Below, piece after piece: positions 1-7,659 of a DNA stretch of 64,000 nucleotides. Below the pieces are notes generated by a model. The model made no database searches. It was not told where the DNA came from and was given only the letters and a program-made list of their open reading frames with translations. The stretch covers positions 18,980 to 82,979 of the forward strand of contig JADFGC010000001.1 of assembly GCA_022567895.1 (NCBI GenBank), read 5' to 3'. Every line of letters begins with the position of its first letter. Within the stretch, counting starts at the first letter, position 1. The position numbers and the translations under genes were made by a program. This DNA is from DRGT01 sp022567895 (GTDB taxonomy: Archaea > Thermoproteota > Nitrososphaeria > Nitrososphaerales > Nitrosopumilaceae).

Positions 1-233
1 TCTAAAGCCTTTGATTGAGCTTTTGTCTTGCCATCAGCATCAACTAGAATGGCAGCAAAACCATCAGGAGTTTTAATTACTGCAGCAAGGTCTTCTTCTC
101 CAACTGGAATAAATTTGCCATCTACTTTTTTTGTCGTAATTGTTAGCATTCCAAATCCAGCAATATCGAAAATCTTCATTTGAGATTTGTTTGCTCTTTG
201 CTTTCCAATTCTTACTGCCTCAAAATATTGCAT
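1..233 (-). CDS. Hypothetical protein, partial (C-terminus outside window)
   Basis: A minus-strand reading frame starts at an ATG at 233 (MQYFEAVRIGKQRANKSQ) and stays open to the left edge, giving 77 visible residues. The visible part is small and mixed polar/hydrophobic, with 'FDIAGFGMLTITTKKVDGKF' suggesting a beta-rich fold. No family is recognised. A TAA lies just upstream of the ATG, which supports this start. Confidence 0.6.
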   Translation of the reverse strand, partial: MQYFEAVRIGKQRANKSQMKIFDIAGFGMLTITTKKVDGKFIPVGEEDLAAVIKTPDGFAAILVDADGKTKAQSKAL

Positions 234-303
234 TGATTACATCAATACATTTTCAGTATAATAATTATCAACATTTAAGAGATGTTCAAGCTTAAATTGA
301 ATA

Positions 304-849
304 TTGAATCCGAGAATTTTCGTTGTTCTAGGAGCTGCTGGGTTTGCAGTTGTTATTGGAATTGTTGCCCTTTCCGGTCAAACATTAATCAGCGATATTT
401 CTGAAGAAGGAATTTTTTCAGGATCTTCAGACTCTGCAAAAGTTATGCCAATTACCATAGAATTAGAGGATCTATCAATTGTGGAGATTACAGACAAATA
501 TGCTGTTCTAGAAATTGAATTCCTAGTCTCAAATCCAAATTTTAAGTCAGTGATTCTACAATATCTCAAATACGAACTCCTTGAGGATGATGTTCGAGTG
601 TATGTGGGTCAGATTGGTGAACGTGCTGCGGGATTTGTTATTGGTTCTAGTTATATCCAAATTTTATCTAAAAGCTCTACTACCCTCTCCGATGAAATTG
701 TCTTAAAAAATACAGGAAACACTCCAGAACTTTGGTCTGACTTGACAGAAAACACCGCAAATTGGAAAATCATTGGAGAGGCATTTTTCAATTTGAGCTC
801 CATGACAACAGGCGGCCAAAATGAGATTACCTTTGAATTTACCAAGTAA
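304..849 (+). CDS. Membrane-anchored LEA14-like protein
   Basis: The 181-residue protein begins at TTG. Residues 5-27 form one hydrophobic N-terminal segment, probably an uncleaved anchor placing the rest outside the membrane. The remainder is beta-strand rich. 'ILEIEFLVSNPN'-type wording around residues 68-80, followed by a tyrosine-containing strand ('LKYELLEDDVRVYVG'), resembles the LEA type 2 / water-stress-hypersensitivity fold found in archaeal membrane-anchored proteins. The family call is inference from pattern; the membrane anchor is directly visible. No obvious operon partner. Confidence 0.65.
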   Translation: MNPRIFVVLGAAGFAVVIGIVALSGQTLISDISEEGIFSGSSDSAKVMPITIELEDLSIVEITDKYAVLEIEFLVSNPNFKSVILQYLKYELLEDDVRVYVGQIGERAAGFVIGSSYIQILSKSSTTLSDEIVLKNTGNTPELWSDLTENTANWKIIGEAFFNLSSMTTGGQNEITFEFTK

Positions 850-954
850 TCTCCTTGTGGCATTGTATCATAAAATTCAAAAATTATGATTATTTGTTTT
901 TACACGAAATAAATTGCCAAAGTTATAAATGATTCACAGATTTGATGATTGCTG

Positions 955-1065
955 ATGGCAGAAGCAAGTTTGGCCGCATTTGGCTCAGCAATAGGAGTAG
1001 CAATTGCACTAGCAGTTGTATGCTTTGCACTACGTGGCAAAGGACATCCAGAACCACTAGATTAG
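955..1065 (+). CDS. 36-residue single-membrane-span microprotein
   Basis: An ATG at 955 opens a 36-codon frame ending in TAG. The peptide has a short polar start (MAEASLAAF), a central hydrophobic Gly/Ala/Val-rich stretch (residues 8-26) long enough to cross the membrane, and a basic, proline-containing tail (RGKGHPEPLD). That topology is typical of real small membrane proteins rather than random sequence. Function unknown. It sits between a convergent gene and the LEA-like gene with no overlap. Confidence 0.5.
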   Translation: MAEASLAAFGSAIGVAIALAVVCFALRGKGHPEPLD

Positions 1066-1097
1066 TAAAGGAAAAATTTCCTTTCACAATATTTTTC

Positions 1098-1739
1098 TTA
1101 CTTGTTAAAACCAACTAGGTCTTTTATTGATATTGATTTTGCAATCTTTTGTTTAATGTAACACCTTTCGTAATATTGACAGGTAGAGCATTCATCTGAT
1201 GGTTCTAAAATTGGAACCTTTTTCTCCTTTAGAAGATCATGAAGAACTCTGGCTCGTCTTACAACTTCCTCGAACATTTTTTTGCCCCTTGACAAGGAAA
1301 AAGAGGTCTCTTTTCCATCTCCAGTAAGATACACTATGAGTCCTTCTGTCTTGTCAAAAATCCACATACATGTATTAAGGTACAGTAAATCACGAGCAAT
1401 TGGATTCTCTGGTAGTGTGTTTGCAGAACGTAAAACAAAGACCACTTCATCAATTATCATATCTGTCTGTCCTTTGAGCTTTAGATCATCAATTTCAAAT
1501 TCTCCAGTTTTAGAGCCATAACCCTTGCTTCTAAGTAGGCCTCCAACTAAATCTACAAAACTAGTTCTATCAATCTCTTCTGGCTCTACTCTATCATAGT
1601 ATGAACGTCTGAGACATCTGACAACTTCATCTAGATGAATTGTTTTGATATCGTTTGCATCAATTTGTAGTTCGACCTGCTTTCCAATCGAATCTATGGC
1701 AGTTTTTATGAGTTTCCTATAGTCTCTATCTCCCATCAT
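1098..1739 (-). CDS. Cas4/RecB-like PD-(D/E)XK protein with degenerate active site
   Basis: The 213-residue protein has the Cas4-type iron-sulfur cysteine arrangement: C42 in an early helix ('VVRCLRRSYYD') and a C-terminal trio C184, C187 and C193 ('CSTCQYYERC'). Cas4-family proteins are 4Fe-4S nucleases of the RecB superfamily. D93 of the 'GQTD' motif is present, but the following strand that normally carries E-x-K reads 'EVVFVLRS' and the usual Q-xxx-Y motif is not seen. Nuclease activity is therefore doubtful. No cas genes or repeats are nearby, so a link to CRISPR is not supported; a housekeeping or structural role is likelier. Two ATGs (1739 and 1736) are possible starts. Confidence 0.7.
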   Translation of the reverse strand: MMGDRDYRKLIKTAIDSIGKQVELQIDANDIKTIHLDEVVRCLRRSYYDRVEPEEIDRTSFVDLVGGLLRSKGYGSKTGEFEIDDLKLKGQTDMIIDEVVFVLRSANTLPENPIARDLLYLNTCMWIFDKTEGLIVYLTGDGKETSFSLSRGKKMFEEVVRRARVLHDLLKEKKVPILEPSDECSTCQYYERCYIKQKIAKSISIKDLVGFNK

Positions 1740-1780
1740 GGTAAATCACCAATCTCATGAATCTTCATAAATTTGCTCAT
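1736..1780 (-). CDS. Possible 14-residue leader peptide upstream of Cas4-like gene
   Basis: A strong Shine-Dalgarno-like GGAGGAGG lies 7 nt before an ATG at 1780 on the minus strand. The frame codes for MSKFMKIHEIGDLP and stops with a TGA that overlaps the ATGATG start of the Cas4-like gene. This arrangement suggests translational coupling. The frame is also open upstream without a start codon, so it could instead be a remnant of a longer reading frame. Confidence 0.3.
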   Translation of the reverse strand: MSKFMKIHEIGDLP

Positions 1781-1823
1781 CGCCCAGCCTCCTCCAAGTG
1801 CTGATTTTAATGTTATCGAAATA

Positions 1824-2489
1824 TCAACTGAGTTTTTTTAGCAAATCTATGGTTTTCTCTTTATCTGCTTTTGACAAGTTTGAAAAGGCCTCTAGTATTT
1901 CCTTTTGAACTTGAAGGCTTTCATCAGAAACACTCTTCAAATTTGCAAAAGTAAATGGAAGCAAATTTTCAAATTTTCCTTCACAAAATGCTCTCACATA
2001 TTTTTCAAATAAAGAAAAGGTGAATTTTGGAGAAATTTTTGAGAGTTTTAGAATAATTCCCTGAAATTCCTTTTCTTGTGAATTTGAATATGAAAAAAAC
2101 TTATCCAAAAGAGTATGTCTATCTTTAATCTCTTTGATTGACAACGCCACTAACACCCCACTCTGAGTTAGTTTATAGTATGGAATTCCTTTTTCCTGAA
2201 GTGCCTTTGGACCACGCCTTAATGGCAAGCGACCCTCCTCCTCAACAAGTTTTAGTGGAATGAGAATTTCATCCAAATCTCGAAAAACTCCAGAATAGAG
2301 ATTCTTCCAAATTAATCCATTCTTGTCTGCAATCCTTTGAGAAAGTGACGTCCTTGTTTTTTCAGTGGGACTTTCTTGAGTAGCTAATGCTATGATTATG
2401 GATCTCTGTCTTGTTGCTTCACCAGTAAGCTGTTGATTTTTGGTTTTGAAGGTATCAAAAATTGCTAGTTTTGAAGGATCTGATTTCAA
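1824..2489 (-). CDS. Conserved-looking hypothetical protein, possible winged-helix regulator
   Basis: A 221-residue, mostly helical, charged protein without membrane segments. The middle part has 'YYKLTQSGVLVALSI' (about residues 104-118), which resembles the wing and last helix of archaeal winged-helix transcription regulators ('Y.LT..G..'), after a helix-turn-helix-like stretch around residues 45-80. The C-terminal half is a run of amphipathic helices. Not recognised as a named family. It lies upstream of the Cas4-like gene on the same strand with an 84-nt gap. Confidence 0.6.
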   Translation of the reverse strand: MKSDPSKLAIFDTFKTKNQQLTGEATRQRSIIIALATQESPTEKTRTSLSQRIADKNGLIWKNLYSGVFRDLDEILIPLKLVEEEGRLPLRRGPKALQEKGIPYYKLTQSGVLVALSIKEIKDRHTLLDKFFSYSNSQEKEFQGIILKLSKISPKFTFSLFEKYVRAFCEGKFENLLPFTFANLKSVSDESLQVQKEILEAFSNLSKADKEKTIDLLKKLS

Positions 2490-2619
2490 ATTAATCCCCT
2501 CAAAACCTCTAACTGCCTTATTCTACCACTACTTTTAGGTTCAAAACTTTGTGACATAATTTTCATATTCTATGTTAGTATCTTATATTAAGGAAATATA
2601 ATAAGTTACACTGCTATCG

Positions 2620-2629
2620 CTTTAAAAAT
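2620..2629 (+). promoter_or_regulatory. TATA box of amt
   Basis: CTTTAAAAAT forms a good archaeal TATA element. Transcription about 26 nt downstream would start near 2650, after the ATG at 2634 and just before those at 2658 and 2667. This rules out the longest reading frame start. Confidence 0.6.
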
Positions 2630-2657
2630 CTCTATGCTTATATCCTTTCCAAATTTC

Positions 2658-4229
2658 ATGCAAATAATGAATTCTAGGAACCGCAAGTATGCAATCTTAC
2701 TTGTAGTTACAGTAGCTATTACAGCAACTGGCGCAATGTCTCAAGCATTTGCGCAACAGATTTCCGATGGTATGGACGGATATGTCTTAGGTACCAGTGG
2801 AATCTACACTGGAAATCCAAACGAATGTTGGTATGATGACGGCGAAGGAGGCATGTTGCCCTGTAGAATTGATACAGGTGACACAGCATGGATTCTTGCA
2901 GCATCATCACTTGTACTTTTCATGACTCCTGGTGTTGCATTCTACTATGGCGGATTAGCCAGATCAAAGAACGCAGTAAACGTCATTGGAATGGTCTTCA
3001 TCGTAATGGGTTTGATGTCATGGCAATGGGTAGCATGGGGTTATACCCTCGCATTTGGACCCGTTGATAATGATGCAAACTTGTACATGGGCGCTTTAGA
3101 TTACGTTGGTTTTAACCAAGTCTCTGCTTGGGCACCACTTGGTGAGCTAGGTCTATGTACTGACACGTGGTCCGCTGCATATCAAATGCAAGTCTTCCCT
3201 GAAGAAGAGATATGTAGTGTAGGCTGGCCAGGAACTGTTCCGCATCAAATGTTTGCAATGTTCCAGTTAACATTCGCAATTATCACACCAGCTCTAATTG
3301 TTGGTGGACTAATTGACAGAATGAAGTTCAGTGCTCTAATTATCTTCATCCTACTTTGGGGAACGTTCGTTTACGATCCAATTGCCCACTGGGTATGGGG
3401 TGGCGGATTTATTGGAGGAGGACCACTAGACCTTGATCCGGATCTATCGCCGAGCTATGCACTTGACTTTGCAGGTGGTACTGTCGTACACGTTACTTCA
3501 GGATTTGCTGCACTTGCAGGTGCGTTAGTTTTAGGCCGAAGACTAGGATATGGAAAGGTTCCAATGGAAGCACACAACGTACCGATGTGTGTCCTTGGTG
3601 CCTGTATACTCTGGTTTGGATGGTTTGGATTTAACGCAGGTAGTGAAGTAATGGTTGATGGTATTACAGTAAGCGCTTGGACAGTGACAAACACTGCTAC
3701 AGGTGTTGCATCTGTAACATGGTTACTCATGTCATGGGCTTACACAGGAAAACCAAGCATCATTGGTGCTGCAACAGGAGCTGTTGCAGGATTGGTAGCA
3801 ATCACACCAGCGTCTGGTTGGGTAGGACCTATGGCGGCAATAATCATTGGTATTGCAGCTGGAACCGTTTGTTATGCATGTGTTGCATTCAAGAATGCAC
3901 GAAGATGGGACGACGCACTCGATGTATGGGCAGTACACGGAATGGGTGGTTTCACTGGCGCAGTTCTAACTGGAACACTAGCTAGTCCACACGTTTGGGA
4001 TACCGGTGATGGTATCGGTGCATGGACTGGAACACCAGAAGGTTATGAACAACAAGCAATCAACATTATTGGTGCTTTGATGTCTGTAGCCTATACATTT
4101 GGTATGACACTTGTAATACTGAAAATAATGGATACCATATGGCCTGGTGGAATTAGAGTCACTCCTAAGGAAGAGGAGATTGGACTCGATCTCGCACAAC
4201 ACGGAGAAAGAGCATACGTCAACGAATAG
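2658..4229 (+). CDS. amt: Ammonium transporter (Amt/MEP/Rh family)
   Basis: This protein of about 523 residues moves ammonium/ammonia across the cytoplasmic membrane, which in an ammonia oxidiser serves assimilation and sensing. It begins with a signal-peptide-like segment (KYAILLVVTVAITATGAMSQ) and an extracellular extension before the first core helix ('DTAWILAASSLVLFMTPGVA'). Eleven core helices follow. Both pore histidines are present: one in 'GGTVVHVTSG', the other in 'DVWAVHGMGG'. A roughly 35-residue extracellular insert with two cysteines lies between core helices 2 and 3. The start at 2658 is chosen from the TATA position; 2667 is equally possible. No GlnK-type regulator gene is adjacent. 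Transcribed alone, followed by a long T-run. Confidence 0.95.
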   Translation: MQIMNSRNRKYAILLVVTVAITATGAMSQAFAQQISDGMDGYVLGTSGIYTGNPNECWYDDGEGGMLPCRIDTGDTAWILAASSLVLFMTPGVAFYYGGLARSKNAVNVIGMVFIVMGLMSWQWVAWGYTLAFGPVDNDANLYMGALDYVGFNQVSAWAPLGELGLCTDTWSAAYQMQVFPEEEICSVGWPGTVPHQMFAMFQLTFAIITPALIVGGLIDRMKFSALIIFILLWGTFVYDPIAHWVWGGGFIGGGPLDLDPDLSPSYALDFAGGTVVHVTSGFAALAGALVLGRRLGYGKVPMEAHNVPMCVLGACILWFGWFGFNAGSEVMVDGITVSAWTVTNTATGVASVTWLLMSWAYTGKPSIIGAATGAVAGLVAITPASGWVGPMAAIIIGIAAGTVCYACVAFKNARRWDDALDVWAVHGMGGFTGAVLTGTLASPHVWDTGDGIGAWTGTPEGYEQQAINIIGALMSVAYTFGMTLVILKIMDTIWPGGIRVTPKEEEIGLDLAQHGERAYVNE

Positions 4230-4240
4230 GAAATTCCTTC

Positions 4241-4255
4241 CTTTTTCTTTTTTTT
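4241..4255 (+). terminator. Oligo-T terminator after amt
   Basis: The run CTTTTTCTTTTTTTT begins about 11 nt after the amt stop codon. Archaeal RNA polymerase typically terminates at such oligo-T tracts without needing a hairpin. Confidence 0.55.
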
Positions 4256-4321
4256 AAATTTCCTAAAGATAATTTTCTAAAAAAACAAATGAATTTACAT
4301 TCGAGTATCATTTGTTGATTC

Positions 4322-5095
4322 GTGATAATTCAAACAAAAGAACTTGAGCAAATTCTAAACGAGTCAAACCTTGTTTTGATTGACACAAGATCATACAAGG
4401 AATATTCTGAGAATCATATTCCTGGTGCAATAAACTTGGACCTTTTTGCATTTCACTGGTTTGATACATCAAAGAAAGGAATTGAGAACTTTAATGCCCA
4501 AACCACAGACTTGTTCTCATTTGTTGGTATAACTAACGAAAAAAAAGTAGTATTCTATGATGATGTGTCTGGAATCCTGGCAGCTAGAGGAGTTTGGATG
4601 CTACTTTATTTTTCACATCCTCAGGTTTTCATGTTAGATGGCGGAATTCAAAAATGGAAAAGCGAAAATCTTCCAACTGAAACAAAAACAAATCCATTCA
4701 AGCAAGCAAAATTTTCTGGTAAGACAAATGATGAGATTCTTGTTGGCTATGAATATCTCAAAGATAACTTGGATAGAGTAAAAATCATTGATGCAAGATC
4801 AAAAGAAGAATTTGATGGTACAGTAGTTCGAGCTGCTCAAAAAGGCCATATTCCTAGCGCAGTAAATGTTGATTGGAATTTGAATATAACAAATGATGGA
4901 ACTTTGAAAAATGAAAAAGAGCTTTCTCAATTGTATCCATTTTCAAAAGATGATGAAATAGTAACATACTGCCAAGGAGCTTACAGGGCCGCAAACACGT
5001 TTGTTGCATTAAAAAAACTTGGATTCAAAAATGTTAGAGTTTATTTAGGATCTTGGGGAGAATGGGGAAATAGATTAGAACTTCCTGTAGAATAA
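4322..5095 (+). CDS. Two-domain rhodanese (thiosulfate/3-mercaptopyruvate sulfurtransferase)
   Basis: The 257-residue protein has two rhodanese domains. The N-terminal one ('VLIDTRSYKEYSENHIPGA', residues 18-36) lacks the active-site cysteine and is structural. The C-terminal one ('IIDARSKEEFDG' at 155-166) carries the catalytic Cys217 in the loop 'CQGAYRA'. Rhodaneses transfer sulfane sulfur from thiosulfate or mercaptopyruvate to cyanide or a thiol acceptor. The loop CQGAYRA resembles archaeal and bacterial tandem-rhodanese sulfurtransferases more than a phosphatase (which has a longer loop). GTG start. Cytoplasmic, single gene; convergent with the gene at 5128. Confidence 0.9.
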   Translation: MIIQTKELEQILNESNLVLIDTRSYKEYSENHIPGAINLDLFAFHWFDTSKKGIENFNAQTTDLFSFVGITNEKKVVFYDDVSGILAARGVWMLLYFSHPQVFMLDGGIQKWKSENLPTETKTNPFKQAKFSGKTNDEILVGYEYLKDNLDRVKIIDARSKEEFDGTVVRAAQKGHIPSAVNVDWNLNITNDGTLKNEKELSQLYPFSKDDEIVTYCQGAYRAANTFVALKKLGFKNVRVYLGSWGEWGNRLELPVE

Positions 5096-5127
5096 TTCAA
5101 CAACAGAAATCCTTTATGAGAATTTAT

Positions 5128-5529
5128 CTAAAAATTTAATTGACGAGGCTCCGTTTCATAGTCTTCAGGATCCGCATATTTTTCTCGCAATTTGCAAACA
5201 TCATCAATTATTTTAAAAGGTTCTAGATCAGGCTCTGTACTTATCATTAGTATACCCTTTTCTCCACAAGGCATCGTAAGACGATTAATTTTAGGATATT
5301 TTGTCATGGTGTAGATTGGTGTTCCAATTAGATCTGAAGAATGTAGACGAGTCTTCCACCTTGCATACCCATGTATTAACGAGTCTTTTGTTTGTTGATC
5401 GGTAAATATTTTTTTAATTCCTTCTTGCATCTTATAATATATTTCACCACTTATCGTGTTGTAGACTCCGGCAAATCGTATCTTTGGATTGCTTTTGACA
5501 ATCTCGCTGCAGAACTTATTGTAGTCCAT
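5128..5529 (-). CDS. Thaumarchaeal protein of unknown function (possibly DUF6659-like)
   Basis: The 133-residue soluble protein has 'KIRFAGVYNTISGEI' near the start and 'GILMISTEPDLEPF' near the end. The same pattern (RFAG...G, then LMIS..P) occurs in the gene at 57948, so the two are paralogues. The strand-helix alternation and the sensing-type 'G.V....G' start recall roadblock/profilin-like small domains, but that is only an impression. It follows the ATPase coiled-coil gene (5577) by 47 nt on the same strand and may be co-transcribed. The DUF name is from memory. Confidence 0.65.
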   Translation of the reverse strand: MDYNKFCSEIVKSNPKIRFAGVYNTISGEIYYKMQEGIKKIFTDQQTKDSLIHGYARWKTRLHSSDLIGTPIYTMTKYPKINRLTMPCGEKGILMISTEPDLEPFKIIDDVCKLREKYADPEDYETEPRQLNF

Positions 5530-5576
5530 GGATTTTTTTAATGTCTCAAGTGCTTATTAAGAATTATTCCTTGAGG

Positions 5577-5936
5577 TTATGCCTTCAAAACAGTTGACAC
5601 AACATGGTCAACTGCCTCGTCAAACTTGTCGCCTATCTTTTTTTGTACATTTTTTAGGTTTTCATCACCTTCGGTAGCTATTTTTTGAGATTCTGATTTG
5701 GCTTTCTCACGTGACTGTGCTATAATTGATTCCGCTTCTTTAGTTGCCATTTCAGTTACCTGTTCTCGCAATTTGTCAATTTCTTTCAGAGCCTTTTGAT
5801 TTAGCTGATTCTTCATATCTGCTAGTTTTTCATTTAGGGAATCAATGTTAGACTCTAATCCCGATAAAGCTTTGATTATGTCATCAACTTTTGCAGGAGC
5901 AGTTGTAGTAGCTGGGATTTCTTCGGTAGCTGTCAT
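5577..5936 (-). CDS. atpH: A-type ATP synthase peripheral-stalk subunit H-like coiled coil (cluster 1)
   Basis: About 119 residues, with an Ala/Thr/Pro-rich start and then an almost continuous helix rich in Glu, Lys and Ala ('EAESIIAQSREKAKSESQKI'). This is the pattern of subunit H/G of archaeal/vacuolar ATPases, which pairs with subunit E in the peripheral stalk. It is last in the cluster 1 operon, after atpC. The start is taken as the ATG at 5936 (MTATEE); an ATG at 5960 would add 8 residues. Family membership rests on position and coiled-coil composition, because such sequences are low in distinctive motifs. Confidence 0.7.
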   Translation of the reverse strand: MTATEEIPATTTAPAKVDDIIKALSGLESNIDSLNEKLADMKNQLNQKALKEIDKLREQVTEMATKEAESIIAQSREKAKSESQKIATEGDENLKNVQKKIGDKFDEAVDHVVSTVLKA

Positions 5937-6025
5937 TTTTTTAGAACCCTTAAATTTCAATGCAGATCATGCTTTCAAATCCATTAATTAAATCCTTCAA
6001 TTATGATGGGAGTAAAATTATCAAG

Positions 6026-7069
6026 TTATTCTATAGTGATAATCTTTGACATTGTAATTTGAGGATCAATCTTTTGTTGTACTGCATATGCAATTGCGGA
6101 CAGGTTCCTCACCTCAAAAGTAGTCAACTTCAAAATTCCAATTACGTTAGACAAGCTAAACATTTTCGTAAACGTTCTATTCACTGTTCTGAAAATTTCA
6201 AGCTCGAATGATCTTTCAAACTGTGAAATAGCTTCTATAGGAACTTTTGTTTCTGGGATCATTTCCTTATAGTATGTATTTTCTAGTTCACCAAATGCAT
6301 CCGCTACGGATTCCATCGCACAAAGTCTAACTATCAAGTCTCTTGAAACTGTTGAAGTGTAAGCTACTATAAGGTCCAGTATTTGTTGTTCTTCTAACCC
6401 CCAGAATTTTCCTCTAAGCGTACTAAGCAAATTGAAAAAGTCAATATCCATTCTTATCAAGGGAACAACATCTCTTTCTCCAGACCTTTTCATCGCTGTA
6501 CCTAATTGTTTGTAGAATATTTTTTCAAAATAGATGTCAAACACTTGCACATCCTTTTTTTCATTATAAAGTGCAACTGCTTTTGCAACTTCATCCCCAA
6601 ATTCACTTGAAGCTAAACTTGATGCAGCTTCCTCTATATCTTTTGCAACAAGAGCCTTGACAATTATGTCACGACGTCCAATTAGTTCTTCGGCTCGTAG
6701 ATTTATCCGAGATTCGATCTGTTCAGATGGTATACCCAAAACTTTTCCTTTGAATATGAGTTTTAAATTCCAAATTAATAACTTAAGATAATACGCTTTC
6801 AAAACAGCTGACCCGCCTACAGATTTACCAAGAGAGTAGTGGACTTCTGCAAGACGACTTCTTAAGAGAGCTTCTATTTTTTCTGGTGTAAAGGGTGTTG
6901 TAAGCTTAGAAATAGAGTCAGCATAAGCAGTATTTTTTATTCTTGTTACGAGCTCATCTAGGTCTCTTGACTCAGCCAAAGTTTGAAGTTCTTTTTTTGA
7001 AAGTAATTTTCCACGTGCACTAAACGATTTTACAGAAGAAAATACTTTTTGAGGACCACCAATACCCAA
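6026..7069 (-). CDS. atpC: A-type ATP synthase subunit C (central stalk/rotor coupling, cluster 1)
   Basis: The 347-residue protein matches the V/A-type subunit C (d) fold: three repeated helical bundles with 'ARGKLLSKKELQTLAESRDL', 'LARRL'-like helices and a C-terminal 'ISKIITIE'. Subunit C caps the membrane c-ring and connects it to the central stalk. It starts at TTG and lies between atpK and the coiled-coil gene. Its paralogue in cluster 2 (15253) has similar length but quite different sequence. A gap of about 107 nt separates it from atpK. Confidence 0.85.
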   Translation of the reverse strand: MGIGGPQKVFSSVKSFSARGKLLSKKELQTLAESRDLDELVTRIKNTAYADSISKLTTPFTPEKIEALLRSRLAEVHYSLGKSVGGSAVLKAYYLKLLIWNLKLIFKGKVLGIPSEQIESRINLRAEELIGRRDIIVKALVAKDIEEAASSLASSEFGDEVAKAVALYNEKKDVQVFDIYFEKIFYKQLGTAMKRSGERDVVPLIRMDIDFFNLLSTLRGKFWGLEEQQILDLIVAYTSTVSRDLIVRLCAMESVADAFGELENTYYKEMIPETKVPIEAISQFERSFELEIFRTVNRTFTKMFSLSNVIGILKLTTFEVRNLSAIAYAVQQKIDPQITMSKIITIE

Positions 7070-7176
7070 TTCCTTTAGACTTGATGAATGAGGATTTTAA
7101 TGTTTAGTGAATACTTTTAATTGGATGTATAATTACTTTCACAAAATAAATTTTCAAACTAAATTTTTTTGGTAAC

Positions 7177-7479
7177 TTATTGTCCCAAGATGATAAACAT
7201 CATTACTATACCATAGATAGCAATTGATTCTACCATTCCGATAAAGATGAAAACTTTTGATTGTAGTGCTGGGTTTTCGCTGATTACTGCAAGACCTGCA
7301 GAACCTACATAACCTAATCCAATACCTGCACCTAGTGCAGCAAGACCAAATGCAAAACCAGCACCTAACACTTTCATGTCTCCAGAAGCAGAAGATTCTA
7401 CTTCTTCCTGACCGTAAACATTTGTAAAACCTAAAACTAATACCGAAAGGATTCCAATTACGAAAACAAGGTACCTCAT
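7177..7479 (-). CDS. atpK: A-type ATP synthase proteolipid subunit K (c-subunit, cluster 1)
   Basis: The c-ring subunit. A signal-peptide-like segment (RYLVFVIGILSVLVLGF) precedes an acidic linker and a two-helix hairpin. The first hairpin helix has the Gly-rich 'GAGIGLGYVGSAG' and the loop 'SENP'. The second carries the ion-binding glutamate in 'GMVESIAIYG' (E91 counted from the ATG at 7500). At the first-helix position where sodium-type rings have Gln, this protein has Leu. The start at 7479 (MRYLVF) is favoured because a TATA element lies 26 nt upstream of the expected transcription start; the ATG at 7500 would precede it. Confidence 0.9.
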   Translation of the reverse strand: MRYLVFVIGILSVLVLGFTNVYGQEEVESSASGDMKVLGAGFAFGLAALGAGIGLGYVGSAGLAVISENPALQSKVFIFIGMVESIAIYGIVMMFIILGQ

Positions 7480-7504
7480 TGGTATCAGTTTAACGTTCAT
7501 AGAC

Positions 7505-7515
7505 TATATTTAAAT
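7505..7515 (-). promoter_or_regulatory. Internal TATA box for atpK (cluster 1)
   Basis: On the minus strand this reads ATTTAAATATA, centred about 26 nt before position 7484, just ahead of the ATG at 7479. An extra promoter here would let the c-subunit be made in excess of the other subunits, as its ring stoichiometry requires. Confidence 0.5.
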
Positions 7516-7527
7516 CATAATATGATT

Positions 7528-7659
7528 TTAGGATTTTTCTAACATAGTTTTCTTAAAAGATTCAAGATCACTTTTTATAGATTTTACAAAATCGTCATAA
7601 TCTTGATCAAGACTTGATTTTGTACTTTCTAAAGTTTTCTTGATATCTTCTTTTGCCAT
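7528..7659 (-). CDS. 43-residue charged helical protein between atpD and atpK
   Basis: The ATG at 7659 overlaps the stop of atpD (TAATG), and the frame runs 43 codons to a TAA. The sequence (MAKEDIKKTLESTKSSLDQ...) is almost all Lys, Asp, Glu and Ser with regularly spaced hydrophobics, so it should form one amphipathic helix. The tight coupling to atpD and clean ending before the atpK promoter argue that it is real. It could be a small peripheral-stalk or regulatory partner of the ATPase; nothing in the sequence proves this. Confidence 0.55.
   Translation of the reverse strand: MAKEDIKKTLESTKSSLDQDYDDFVKSIKSDLESFKKTMLEKS

Noticed and set aside
1098..1739. The Cas4-like gene as sign of a CRISPR-Cas system.
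   Set aside because: No repeat-spacer array and no other cas gene were found anywhere in the window; Cas4-like proteins often occur alone in archaea.
3455..4202. Long reading frames antisense to or out of frame with amt.
   Set aside because: They overlap the membrane-spanning core of an unmistakable amt gene and have no family features; they are frame shadows.
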